This document shows positions 10,701-24,883 of a DNA stretch of 64,000 bases, piece after piece. The stretch comes from Periplaneta americana (Eukaryota; Arthropoda; Insecta; Blattodea; Blattidae): positions 206,419,298 to 206,483,297 of the forward strand of contig NC_091119.1 in assembly GCF_040183065.1 (NCBI RefSeq). Direction: 5' to 3'. The notes beneath the pieces were generated by a model. That model did no database searches. It saw nothing but the letters and a program-made list of their open reading frames with translations, and was not told where the DNA came from. Every line of letters begins with the position of its first letter. Position 1 is the first letter of the stretch. The position numbers and the translations under genes were made by a program.

Positions 10701-13700
10701 TATGGGATGACCTACATCTTTTACTAGGGGGGCAAGATCATTTATAAACACTAGAAAAAGTAGGGGACCTTATAGTTGCTATCAATAAGAACGAATTCAT
10801 TTCACTTCTATTCTTTCAGATATGTTGTCAGTACCGCTCAGAAGGGGAACATCACCAGAAGGAACAAGAAGGAAAAATAACTGAAAAATGCAGTGCCCCC
10901 TACACAGGTATGTTTCGTGCTGTGACAGTTGTATTTTATGACAGAGGTTTCCAATTGCGTACAGTGGTCACTTTCTCTCTGTTGACTGCCAATTTATGTT
11001 CTATGGTACCTACTACTAATAATTCTTTAGCCACTCTGAAATTATCTATCGGATCAATCCAGTACAAATGTGTTTCTAACATCTTTTTAAGTCTTAAATA
11101 CGATATATTCTTTCTTTTTGTTTTTATTTTAGTTGACATTACACGTCTCGTAATCTTTCTTTTTTCTTTCTACTGTATCTTCGTTTTTCTTGCTTTTTTT
11201 TATTAAGTTAGATTAATTACAGACTATAAATTCACCTAAGTGATTTATCTGTGTTTAAATTTAAGTTCTTTTATATTTATATCCTTGTGTTTTATAACTA
11301 ACTTTTTTGTGTAATAATAGACTATATTTTTACCTGTAAATTTATTTGTAATTTATAATTTTTAAGTAAATAAAATAATATTATTTCAATGTACCGAAGT
11401 ACATATGATATTTCCATGCAGATATTCTGCGTCATCATACGATGGAAGAGTAATGGAACGGAGAAAAATTCTCTCCGGCGCCGGGACTTGAACCCGGGTT
11501 TTCAGCTCTACGTGCTGATGCTTTATCCACTAAGCCAAACCGGATACAACCCCGACGCCGAACAGAATCGTCTCTGATTGAGTTCCAACTCTTGGGTTCC
11601 CTCTAGTGGCCGCCCTTTGCACTACGTCATAGATGTCTATGAACATCGGACCGAAGTCCACACATGTGCTCAGGTGCACTCGTTATGAGTGACTAGTTGG
11701 CCGGGATCCGACGGAATAAGCGCCGTCTTAAATCACTTCGTGATTTACGCATATCATATATGATAAAATAAATTTTCGTTTATAAATTCGCCTATGCCAC
11801 TATGTATTGGTATGATGCCGATATCTTTATATAAGATTCTTAATTTTCGTTATTCAAATTCTCATAATAAATGTTTTAAAATGTTGAAATGTTAAATACT
11901 ACTGATTTGAATTTCGTGTTTAATTCTAGTACGGAAGTAGCTTTGATGTATCGATAGTTATACGATGATTTATAAAAAGTTTCAACAAGCGTTTTCCTGT
12001 TATTTAGTTAAATGTCCGAAAACAATGAAGAATACTTATTAGAAAATTTCGTCATTAACTTGTAATATCTGAAGGTAAAAAGTTAGCCCCTTCTCATGCC
12101 TTGAAGACACTTGAAGAACATGATGGTAGAGCCCCATGCACTACAATGAGGTGGTGTGGCCGGCACCACGCCTTTTACCCCCGGGAAAGACCCGATAGGC
12201 TACTTAATTGGTAGGAGGCTGGGTGAACTTCGGGGCCGTTCTGGAAGTTTGACAAAGAGAAAATCCCGTCATCACCCGGGTCGAACACTGGACCTTCCAC
12301 CCCGTTGCCAGCTGCTCTACCAACTCAACTACCAAGTCGCCCATGTAGTTTGTAAAAAAATGTAATAATGCAAACACTTGTACATTAAAATTTATATTTT
12401 GGAGAAACGCTTTCGTCAGTTCAAATGTCATCAGGTCCTTCTTGTTGAAAAAAATGTTCAATGAGCACTCCATTTACACCAAGTATATGACGTTGGTCAT
12501 TAACTCTAGTAACATGATGTTATTTTTAAAGCATGTTTAAGACTTTAACTCAAGGTTAATTCTTAACTCTTCTAGAAATGTATTTTGTAACAATAATGAT
12601 TTAGGGCTTGGGATAGATGATTTGAATTTGCAATTTATAAATTCAGTAACAAATTTGACAAATACAACAGGTAATTTTAACACCTCGTTCAACAAAATAA
12701 ATGTTGACCGCTGTTCGCAAGTAGGATAGCCCGTTTTAAGATACCTGTTCAAATTTCCATGGTTGAAGTCTGCGTGCAAGATTCAGCTAATTAAACTTTT
12801 GATTTTGTGATTTTAATACAAAGCGATACAGATTAATTTATTCGAATTCTGTTCACAGAAGATGCACACAAACCTGGCGCCAAAGAAGTAAACGACATGA
12901 CGGTAAGATCAAATTAAGGATTCCGCGTTAACATCATAAGAATGTTGTTATTTCATACCTAACACATAACTTCACATTTATCGAGATTTTCAATTTTTTG
13001 CAGTGTTACCTTGAGTGCCTCTACAAGAACCACAACTCTGTGAGTACTCCACCTAACGTGGACGTTTCTTAAGATTATGGAAGAAAAAAAAATCAATTCC
13101 TGTAAGATTTTCAACACACAAACAATTTGCGCAACAAGAGTCGTCATGCAAACACGTTGGCTGTGTATGTTGTGGATTAAGTTTCAATTCAGTCGAAAGT
13201 GTTTGAAATTATTTACGCAACACATTGTTGCGCAACAGTCTGAAACGTGTGTGGCAGTGATTAACAAGACGCACACAAACAAGACAAAGTAAAGTGGCAA
13301 ATAATTCCTGTACGGACGATATCTCTACTCTCATATTTGAATCTATTGTAAAAGGATATGTAACCATTTCCAGTAGCTCACCAAACGAGGTAGGATTCAT
13401 CCGTATATAATTTTTGTAAGCTGCAAGTAAATACAGATGCTTGTTTATGCGGATGACGTGAATATGTTAGGATAAACTCCACAAAAGATTAGGAAACGCA
13501 CAGGAATTTACTTGAACCAAGATAGATTTGGAAGTACATGCCGAAGTATATGATTATGGTCCACACCTGTGCAGTAACGGTCAGCGCGTCTGCCTGCGAA
13601 ACCAGGTGGCCCGGGTTCGAATCCCGGTCGGGACAAGTTACCTGGTTGAGGTTCATTCCGGGGTTTTCCCTCAACCCAATACGAGCAAATGCTGGGTAAC

Positions 13701-14001
13701 TTTCGGTACTGGATCCCGGACTCATTTCACCGGCATTATCACCTTCATTTCATTCAGACGCTAAATAACCTATATGTTGATACAGCGTCGTAAAATAACC
13801 CAATAAAATAAGTATATGATTATGTCTCGTGACAACATAGTACTAAATTCAAATTCAAATTTTTTACAATTTACATTTGAAATGAATACATATGAATAGA
13901 TACCCGAAATGAGCATATGCTCGTGCTCGGGTACAGTCCAGTAGTCTACATAAATTTTACAGGGATCAAATAATAATGCTGATGATAGAAATAATAGTAA
14001 C

Positions 14002-14047
<46 letters not shown>

Positions 14048-15215
14048 GCATAATCGTGACATAAATGATACAAAGATTGTAATACAAAATAATTAAATAA
14101 TAATAATAATAAAATAATAGTGATAAAACAAAAATATTTACAATAATAAAATAAATACTAAGACGGATAAAATAAAATATAAAACCACTAGCGAGAGTTA
14201 ACACAACTTAAATAAGCATATAATAACCGGAAAAAATGCCAAACTCGAAAATCAACAGAAAAGTTCGTTGTATCGTAGACGACAGCAACCGCCGTATTGA
14301 CATTGTGTTGTGCATTAATGGTAGTAGGGGGGAGCCGAAAGTAACTGCCGTTCTCTTCGAATCTTCTCGTACAATCATGGGAAGTTAAAGGTGCAAAAAC
14401 AAAATGTATACGAGTCAAACTGTTCATTATTACCAGGATAACTACAAATAATACTGAAATATATTAATCTAGTTTCAGTTATAGATCTCCCCTTTTGTGC
14501 AAGAGGTATCATATCAAAATATTTTATGAATGGCGGGGAAAATACAAATTTCAAGAACTCTCTAGTGACAAGAGATAGCAATGAAAATATAAAAATTGGA
14601 AATTTATCTTTTGAAAAGGTGGAAAAGTTCAAATATCTTGAAGCAACACAAACAAATATCAACGTCACTCGGGAGGAAATTAAACGCAGAATAAATATGG
14701 GAAATGCGTGTTATTATTCGGTTAAGAAACTTCTGTCATCCAGTCTGCTGTCAAAAAACCTAAAAGTTAGAATTTATAAAACAGTTATATTACCGGTTCT
14801 TCTGTATGGTTGTGGAACTTGGACTCTCACTTTGACAGAGGAACAGAGGTTAAGGGTGTTCGAGAATAAGGTGGTTAGGAAAATATTTGGGCATGAGGGG
14901 AGTGAAGTCACAGAAAATGGAGAAAGTTACACAGCGCAGAACTGTACGGATTGAATTCTTCATCTGACATAATTAGGAATACTAAATCCAGACGTTTGAA
15001 ATGGGCACAGCATTTAGCACGTATGGACGAGTCCAGAAATGGATATAGAGTGTTACTTGGGAGGCCGAGATGTAGATGGAAGGATAATATTAAAATGGAT
15101 TTGAGGGATGTAGATAGAGACTGGATTAATCTTGGACAGGATAGGGACCGATGGAGGGTTTATGTGAGGGCGGCGATGAACCTCCGGGCTCTTTAAAAGC
15201 TATTTGTAAGTAGTA

Positions 15216-15269
<54 letters not shown>

Positions 15270-15646
15270 GCTTTATTTAACCTGGTAGAGCTAAGGCTGT
15301 ATGACCTTTTATACTCAACCAGGATTAAAACTTGCTTACATAATTGAACATACAACTATATCGGATTTAACTAATTACATACAGATAAGATTTACATAAT
15401 GAGATCAAATCAAAAGAGGTATTTAAATAAAAATTTACCTAATAAAGTAAAAATAAACATAGTGGAATGCATATTAATATTATTAGAATCAAACACGAAT
15501 CACATAAAATCAGAAGCGGATAATTCTATAAAGTGTACACAATAAAAATAAAAATAAACACATTGGAATACATATTAATATTAAATTAGAAGCAAGTAGG
15601 ATTCACATAATTGAACCAGAAACCGATCACTGAATAAAATGTACAC

Positions 15647-15700
<54 letters not shown>

Positions 15701-16881
15701 GTCAACACCTGTGGAGTAACGGTTAGCAAGTCTGGCCGTGAAACCAGGTGGCCCGGGTTCGATTCCCGGTCGGGGCAAGTTACCTGGTTGAGGTTTTTTC
15801 CGGGGTTTTCCCTCAACCCAATATAAGCAAATGCTGGGTAACTTTCGGTGCTGGACCCCGGACTCATTTCACCGGCACTATCACCTTCATCTCATTCAGA
15901 CGCTAAATAACCTAAGCTGTTGATAAAGCGTCGTAAAATAACCTAGTAAAATAAATAAAAAAAAATAATAATAATAATCATAAAAAGAAGAAGAAGAATA
16001 AATGAAACATAGTGTAATATAACTCATCATAAGATATTCTTCTAATTAATAATTGGAAGAAAAGTTCGCTAGCCCTTGACTTCAGGAGGCAGAGAATTCC
16101 AGTGACGAGAAGTAGCAACAGTGAAAGATGAGGAATACAGAGATGATGTGTGGAGTGAAATTTCTAGCGTGTTATCGTGTTGTGACCGAGTATTTAAGTT
16201 ATGATAGCGAGGAAGATTGTGGAATCGAACAAATAAGTAATAAGGGGCAGAAGTGTAAAAAATTCGGTATAGCCTAAGAGAGAAAGAAAATGTAACTTTC
16301 TCGTCTCGTAAAACCTGAGCCACGATAATTTATCGAAGGAAGTTGAAAAGTGTTCGTAGTAGTGTACATTACAAATGAAACGAACACACGCATTATGAAC
16401 ACGTTGCAGTTTCTGGGATAAATCCACCCCGAGATCACTGAATAAAGCGTCACAATAATCGAAATGAGGCATAATAAGATTCTGTACAAACATCTGCTTT
16501 AATTTAGCTGGATAGTGGTACAATCTTTTTAATGAGTGAAGAGTGAAAAATACTTTCTTGCATGTGTGTTTGATATGCGTGTCCCAGGTAAGGTTAGATT
16601 CAAAATGAACTCCCAGGTTTTTTTACAGTTGAATTGAATGGAATGATCGCTTTATTCAGAGTCATTGGAGGAAGGTTCAGCTTATTAATATCGGGGATTA
16701 ATCTCCTGCCAAATCCTAATTAATCACATGGTGCCACATTAATAGCAATTGTAATTTTTCACACCCTTTTCTTCGTTTCCCTTCATTAAAATTTAATATC
16801 TATGTTTACATAATATGTATAATAATTTTTTTGAGGATATATTGAGTCCGTAAGAGCTACCCTCAATGGGAGGCAGTTTAC

Positions 16882-16927
<46 letters not shown>

Positions 16928-19900
16928 GCCCTCAGCTTCATTTTGCAAGACCTTTGATCTATTTTTATCATTCTGCTTTCAAATATCTGGATACCGTTGT
17001 AAAACAAATTAATTCAACTTAATTTGTTTACACAATCTTTTCTTATTTTAGACGGATTCAAATGGAGACGTCGTGCTTGAGGCAGCCATGAAATTGTTGA
17101 AATCTTCTGGGTTCAATGTAGACTCAGTATTGAACAAAGTACAGTCCTTCTGTGGAAAGTACAGTAAAGGTAAGGATGTACAGTTACGTTAAGTATCACA
17201 TATCTGCAGAAATTTTCCAAGTTATATCCGTTTTAAGAATACACATATTGGCATAGAGCTGGGGACGGAGCGGTTCGGTTCGTAGCAGGTACTGTGACGT
17301 CATTACTCGGTTGATCCGAGTACAGTACCGAGTACAAATTTGTGGCGGCAGATTTAAAATTTTGATGGATTGAGTCGATTTTAGAACGTACTTTGAAAGT
17401 GAAAGCAGACGTATTTTAAAAGCGTTGTAGTAAAGAACTTTTGCTTTGCCAATTGACGAGAAAAAAAAGTTCTTCGCTTCATTGCAAAATGACGGTTGCA
17501 AATATTATGTGCGTGATTATAGCTATTTTCGGAGTTATTTTATATGAACGGCATATTTAACCTTCAGTATTGTTATATATCGTCGTCTGAATGCAAGAAC
17601 TAGGTAACTCGAAATTTGCGTTTTTTAGTTACCTCTTTTATAGCTTAGCAAAAATCGCACAAAATGTAATGCAAGAACTTGGTGACTGATCGAACGATAC
17701 CAGCGACATCTATTTTCCAATATAACAAATAGGTAAATGAAAACGAGACATATTCCTTAGTGTAATAAATAAGTAAATAAGTAATGTCACAAAATATGGA
17801 AAATCAAGTTACCTAGTTGTTGCATTCACACGACGATATGACAGACGAAATAAAACTGATAAAATAATTTATAATACTAACGGCTAATAATGCCCTTTCC
17901 TGTTATAATTGGAATGGAGAAACGCTGAAAGATGATATCAGACTTGTATGGGATATCGATCTAGTGAACAGTGTGGCCGGGAGAAAAAAGGTCTTAAGTA
18001 AAAAATTTTATACTTTTCAAGAGAGCAGTAGAAACATTGAAATTGGTGTAAATTATAGACCTTTTAATGAAGAGGTTTTTCCTGAATATTATTTGTTTTT
18101 ATTTCTTCTAAAGTAGGTAATGTTGCTCATTTAACAATTTTCTTGATTATTTTCAAAGATAGCCGCACTTAAACCCTTTTAAGACTAGAATTCAAACTGA
18201 GTAAAAGGGACTATTTAAACGTAAGACCTTTCCCATGCCAAAATAAATGAGAAATGTAAATTATTAGGAATGCAAAATGGGTCTTAAACAATTATAAGAC
18301 TGTTTACCCTGGTGCTTGAAGTTTTAAAAGGAAAGGGCATCAGTATATGATAAAATGACTAAAATACAAGTTAGACCTTTTAAATAGGGAAGCATGGAAA
18401 GTAAACATGTGATGGTTTGTAAGGAATAAAGTATTAAATATTCTTAAGTCCTTTATTCTGTGTGTGCTCGATTCAAAAAGTATTTAGGACATTTGGTAAC
18501 GCTCTGTAAATCTAGTCAGGAGTCTTATTTGACTTCAGCCGTTTTACCAGATTGTAGAGAATTGTTTCCGCTTTCAGAATATATAAAAGTCTCATTTTTA
18601 CAAAAAATTGACTTAAGACATTTTTCCTCCCGGCCACATTATTAGAGGTAAATTGAAAATCAACTTTTTTCTGCGAAAATGTGTTAAAAGTGGAAATTTC
18701 AAAAGTTACGTTAGGACTACAGACAGATAATCCGGCGTACTGAGTTATGTTAATGTTTCGCTATTTATTGAATACAACCTTGATGAACTAAAGGTGTAAA
18801 TTTTTTATAATTATAGAAATGACGTCGAAAGACACTAAGAAATACACTTGCCCCCGCCAGCCACTTCACTTCATGCTGTGCGTGCAGGACGTTGCTGTCA
18901 AGGTGGGTTCTTATTCCGATTAGTTAAATGACTGGTTAAATATTAAATTATGTAGCTAATATTTTATTTAAACTAAAGACTTCAAAGATAATGATAGAGC
19001 AATATACAGGGTGATTTATTATTACGTGTAAATACTTTGTGTGTGTAATGTAGAGGTGAAACTAAGACTAAAACGTTCTATGCAACTTTTTCTCAAAACC
19101 TTTAATTCCAGAGTTCCAGTAGATGGCACCTAAGTCGTAGTAACTCCACAGGCATTACTGTTCTCCCACACATTTGGTGTGGTATTGTGGGGAATCAGTT
19201 ACTCGGACCTCGAGTTCACCTCTGCGGTTGACTGGGGAAATCTACCGCGCATTCTTGGAATGCGAATTGCATGGTCTGCTACATGATATCCCTTTTCCAA
19301 CGCGAGTGAACTTATGGTTTATGCACAATGGTGCTCCTGCGCATTACTGCCACAACGTAAGGGCGTATCTCAATGCTGCGTATCCAGGTCAATGGATAGG
19401 TCGCGCAGGACCAACTCCTTGGCCAGCCATGTCACCGAACATGAACCCTCTGGACTTCAAGTTGAGGGACAGCACTTTGAACATGCGTTACACTAAGAAT
19501 TGTGCAAATGTGTAAAGTCTAGAAGAAATTGCTTTACATTCTTTACTGTGTTTGGTTTCAGTTCACAAAACGGGCATAAGTGGACTGCCGAGGATATGGG
19601 TTTAGTGACTTTGGTTGTTTTTGTATTGAAGTCCAAATGCACTGTACGAAAGTTTACATTTGGCGTGTTATCCTTTATTTGTTTGGGAGCGCAAGTTCCA
19701 CGAAAAATGACGTTAACTATGGAAATAAAGGTTTTAAGAAAAAGTTGTATAGAACGTTTTAGTTCTTAGTCTCACCTCTACATTACACACACAAAGTATT
19801 TACACGTAATAATGAATCACCAGTATAAAAAAGACAAATGAAACCGCTGTGCATAGAGGATAACCTGCTTCAAAGAATACGCTCCAGTTGATCTCATGTC

Positions 19901-22123
19901 CATTTGATGGTAATTCGTAACCTGGCTATGCTATGGAGATCTAAATGTCGAAGCTTGCTGCCTATTAAATGTAAACCTATTATTTAAATAGTAAATCTGT
20001 TTTTTTACAGTATTGTCCCAAGGAACTGTGGCAATCAAGTAAGTACCGCTTCAGAATAAGATTAAATTCAATATTTTCACCATCTATTAAAAATGAATTT
20101 CCCATTGTATTCTATACAATGATTATATCAGAGCTCGGATTTTTGTAACATGTAATATTTTTATGTCTTTTCGCAAACTTAAGTTGAATTAAACACATTA
20201 CTAACTTTTAATGTGACATGAAGAAAATTGAATTTGAGCTCTGTTAGTTACAGCTGCTATAACTACAAGAAAAGAAATAATTTCTATTTCAAATCTACTC
20301 TTTAATAATTCCAAATAATAAATATAATTCCATCTACCAAAATGTTATATTCATGAAATCGCTATTAATATACAAACGTCCCCAATCCGATTAGATAAGC
20401 CGTAATTATACCAGAATTCCTTTATTAATTTGTTTACCTTTTTATTTAAAGACTTTAGTATTATTAGTTAGATTCTTAGAAGGTTGACATTATTTTTATT
20501 GGTCATATAATTGCATGTTTTAGCATTAAGTCTTATTTGACGAAAATGGTACAAAATCATATTTTTTTGTTGTACTACAATTTTTTAACAGTTTTCTAAA
20601 TATTATTCACATGTTTTCTGCCAATAATAGGTAGAGATTTTGCTTCCGTTTAGTTACTTATTTCGTATTTCATTTATTTAGAATATCTGTGTTTAAATGC
20701 AGTTTGAAGGTAAATAGATTTGCCAGTAGTAAGTTGTCAAAACATAAAGTACAAAACAATTTAAAGAATATGGCGAGATTGTTGCTAGTCGGTCTTGCCT
20801 TCTCCCAAACATATGACGTTTAAGATGTTCCAATCCCGTTGTTTCAAGGTAGTAATTCATAAACAGTCAGTGGCCTTGTTAACATAGCTACAGAAGAATT
20901 AGTCACGGAGGGGGCAAGCGTTCGACAATTTTCACTCCTATTTCTCCCCGCCTTCTATTTTATAGGCTGAACAGTTCGCTATGCCCAATACAAGGAGATA
21001 ATATTCACATAAAAATGCTGTAGAATGATGAATATAAATTCTAAGTAAATTTAGGATAACATTGAATTCGTTTTGCGTTATATATTCAAGAAGTTATGTT
21101 ATATCTTGGTATTTAGGGTATAAGTGCAAGAATATCTCCAAATTATTTTTAGGTCATAGAAGTTCGACACTAATTATATTTTAAATATTATTATAATGTA
21201 CCGAAGTACATATGATATTTCCATGCATATATTTTGCGTCATCATACGATAAAAGAGTAATGGAACGGAGAAAAATTCTCTCCGGCGCCGGGATTTGAAC
21301 CCGGGTTTTCAGCTCTACGTGCTGACGCTTTATCCCCTAAGCCACACCGGATTCCACCCCGGCGTCGGAAGAATAGTCTCAGTTTTAAGTTCCAACTCTT
21401 GAGTTCCCTCTAGTGGCCGCCCTCTGCACTACGTCATAGATGTCTATGAACCTAGGACCGAAGTCTACACTTGTGCTGAGGTGCACTAGAAGGAACCCAA
21501 GAGTTGGAACTTAAAACTGAGACGATTCTTCCGACGCCGGGGTGGAATCCGGTGTGGCTTAGTGGATAAAGCGTCAGCACGTAGAGCTGAAAACCCGGGT
21601 TCAAATCCCGGCGCCGGAGAGAATTTTTCTCCGTTCAATTACTCTTTCATCAACTAATTATATTGCCAGACACTAACTACAGAATTAATAATAGACCTAA
21701 TGAAAGCTTTGTACTAACTTTTTCATGAAGGTGAAGTGAAAAAATAACTCAAATATCTCATTTTTGAGATGGACGGTTAGATAAAAATAAGTTGGTTGAG
21801 AAAGCTACGCAAGGATGGAAGAATGGTTACTGTATGGAGTAAATTATACAAATTAAAAAGTCAAGAAACTTAGGATTGCATTTAGATTGGAATTTAACTT
21901 TTCAAAATAAAATAACCTACAAAGTTATGCAACAAAAATGTTTGTATAATTTATTCCCTCGAAAACTTATCCAAGTTCCACCACTTAGTCTCAAAATGAA
22001 TTTCATACAAACGTTAGTGATGTCTCGCTTAGATTCTATATTAACGAACCTGAATACTGATCTCGTCGACCGACTACAATATCTGCGTTCCTGTCGTTTG
22101 CAAATTTAGAAAAATTCGATCAT

Positions 22124-22173
<50 letters not shown>

Positions 22174-23118
22174 CTATACTAATTTTCCAAAAATAATTGG
22201 TGTTAACATGTATAATTAACCACCCTGATACCGAAAATCGCTTTTTTGGAATTTTTGTTTGCATGTCTGTCTGTCTGGATGTTTGTTACCTTTTCACGCG
22301 ATAATGGCTGAACCGATTTATATGAATATTGGAATATAAATTAAGTTCGTCGTAACTTAGATTTTAGGCCATATGGCATTCAAAATACTTTATTTAAAAG
22401 GGGAGTTATAAGGGGGCCTGAATTAAATAAATCGAAATATCTCGCTTATTATTGATTTCATGACAAATATTGCATAACAGAAGTTTCTTTAAAAATAATT
22501 TTCGATAAGTTTTATTCTATACAAAATTTTGATAGGACTGATATTTAATGAGATAAATGAGTTTTAAAATTACAATAACAACGCCATCTAAGGCGCTGTA
22601 CTGAAATAAAAACAAATGACTTCGTCTATAAGGGGGCTTGAACAACAACATCGAAAGCTATTAAACACAGCCTAAGAGAATGTTTCTGTGTTTGTATGAA
22701 GTAATATCGGAAGCTAATTAATTGTTTAATTATTATTTCACCATTGGAAAGTGTAGTTTCTCTAGATGGACATAATTCTACAATGTTATTACAGTAACTT
22801 CTGAAACATATAGCAAGTAATATAAAGTATACACATTAAAATTAAATGATATGATAATCTTCATTAAACTATGGTTGCATGTAATAACTATTAAGAAACA
22901 TGTTAAAGGAATTGTCATTGCACCAAATGATTGCTCTCTGGACCAAAATGACCGCATTTTAATTATGTACATACAATTTAAATTAAGTAACATATTAAAC
23001 GATTTATCCATCCATCAAACACGAATGTTCCCTGGATCAAACGTTCTATTTTAATTATGAATTACTTTAGGCCTATATTTATTTCTAAGAGGTGCAGCGG
23101 AACGCACGGGTACGGCTA

Positions 23119-23180
<62 letters not shown>

Positions 23181-24837
23181 TGTTTATTTTAAATGGCAGA
23201 GTTAAGGCCATTAGGCCTTCTCTTCCATTCAACCAGTAACCAGTAACGCCGTAATTAGAACTCTTGTCCTGGAACACACTTAAAGAAATTTCTCCAATTC
23301 TCTCTTTTTGCTATTTAAAATCATCCTCACCTCCACACCCACTTTCCTAGTATCTCGCTTTGGTTACCTTTCACTACCTCGAACTTCGAACATGTCCTTT
23401 CTCTCTATTTCTCTGCACAGAACATCCTTCTACTTGTCATCTTTCAGTATATCACTTCCAGTGCTCTAGAATTCTCTCTCTGACCATATCCAGAGGTTGT
23501 CTGTCAGTATCACAATTCAAATGTAAATTACAGAATAATATTCCAATACTCAAGCCACGAAGCGTACTAGACCAAAAGATTATGACGTCATTGACTGATC
23601 TACGATTAGTTGAACGCCAAAGCCAATATACGCTATAAAACATAGTCCCGTAAATGTTTAATTATAACTAACGATTTACACATATTTTGTCAGTTCAAAT
23701 CAGTGCATTGTATTAACCATTATGTCAGATTAAAAGAAAAGTAATGTATCTATAAATTAATGAGTACTTGATCTTATCTGTTTACCACGGCGTAGTGATA
23801 CATTAGTATGGTTCTTGGCTTGGTTAGATAAAAAGGGCCATATTCATGGACATTCTTAGCGCGGGCTTTCGGTGGATGATCAGCGAACTAACGTTTTTCG
23901 TATTTATAAACCAGTGTCAGCGATATGATATGAATCCTGTTTAGCACGCTCGTAACCCGGGCTAGCGAAATGTCTATGAATAGCACCCTATGGAGGCGCA
24001 CAACTTCGACTTACATCATAATACACGCTATTATAAATTAACTGTCTTGTAAGTTTTATTAATTTTACCCTTAACGTATAATGTACTGTATTCCTTGTAT
24101 TGTATTGTATTGTATTTGTTAACATTCCATGGTATTCATACATGCTTACAGCTAGAATATGGAACAAGTCAAAAAACTTAATACTATTATAAAATCTTAA
24201 TTTATAGTCACAGTCTAGATGAAATATATACAGACGAGATTTACAATATAGTCTACTAGTACAACACAAAGTTTTAGTATCAATTTAATGAAGTGTTCTT
24301 GAGTGTCATGAATTCACCTACAGAATAGAAGGAGTGAGAAATTAGGTACTTCTTTAATTTGGCCCTAAATAATTTTATGTTTTGTGTTTCATTTTTTATA
24401 TCGATAGGGAGGCTATTAAAAATTTTTACTGCCATATAACGCACTCAATTTTGATAGCACGACAGACTTGCCGATGGAGTATGAAAGTCATTTTTTGACG
24501 TGTATTTATGCTATGAACTGTTGAATTAGTTACAAAGTTTTCACGATTACATACGAGGAAGATTATTAATGAAAAGATATACTGACAAGCCATGGGCATT
24601 ATTTGTTTTTTTTTTAATAGTCCTACACGATTCCCTAGATTTGGCACCTACTATTATTCTAATTACTCTTTTTTGTAATAAAAATATACTGTTACTATCT
24701 GTGAGCATACCACGCTTAGGTTTGAAAATATTGATACTCACTACGTACGTATTTTGAACTTTGTCCATTACCACGCTGGGACAAACGAATAGTGAGGATG
24801 ATGCTAAATTTTAAATGAACGAATGACGTATTAAGGA

Positions 24838-24883
<46 letters not shown>

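Larger units (their letters stand above)
8626..10819 (+). other. Intron 2 of gene A
   Basis: Besides a mariner-like MITE (9267-9661) and an antisense LINE (9672-10800), the stretch 8640-9260 shows nothing nameable. The LINE ends within 20 bp of exon 3's acceptor. Confidence 0.5.
15268..16650 (-). mobile_element. LINE relic (family Ld) split by a SINE
   Basis: The 3' tail at 15268-15340 (TTTAACCTGGTAGAGCTAAG) and the coding remnant at 16069-16523 (minus; LIMPHFDYCDALFSDLGVDL, LQRVHNACVRFICNVHYYEH, then RHWNSLPPEVKG) suit one CR1/Jockey-like LINE end. SINE copy 3 and TAA repeats interrupt it. Whether the two parts were one insertion is an inference. Confidence 0.6.

Noticed and set aside
11470-11560. 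True tRNA gene
   Set aside because: The cloverleaf-like core is embedded in a 380-bp element present in at least five copies, and position 33 of the loop is C, not T; it is SINE-type.
13489-13764. Open frames on both strands (MSPGSSTESYPAF... type)
   Set aside because: These are translations of SINE family S and recur at every copy.
17240-17340. Repeated GAGTAC/CGGTTC motifs suggesting a regulatory cluster
   Set aside because: Too short and irregular to support a function.
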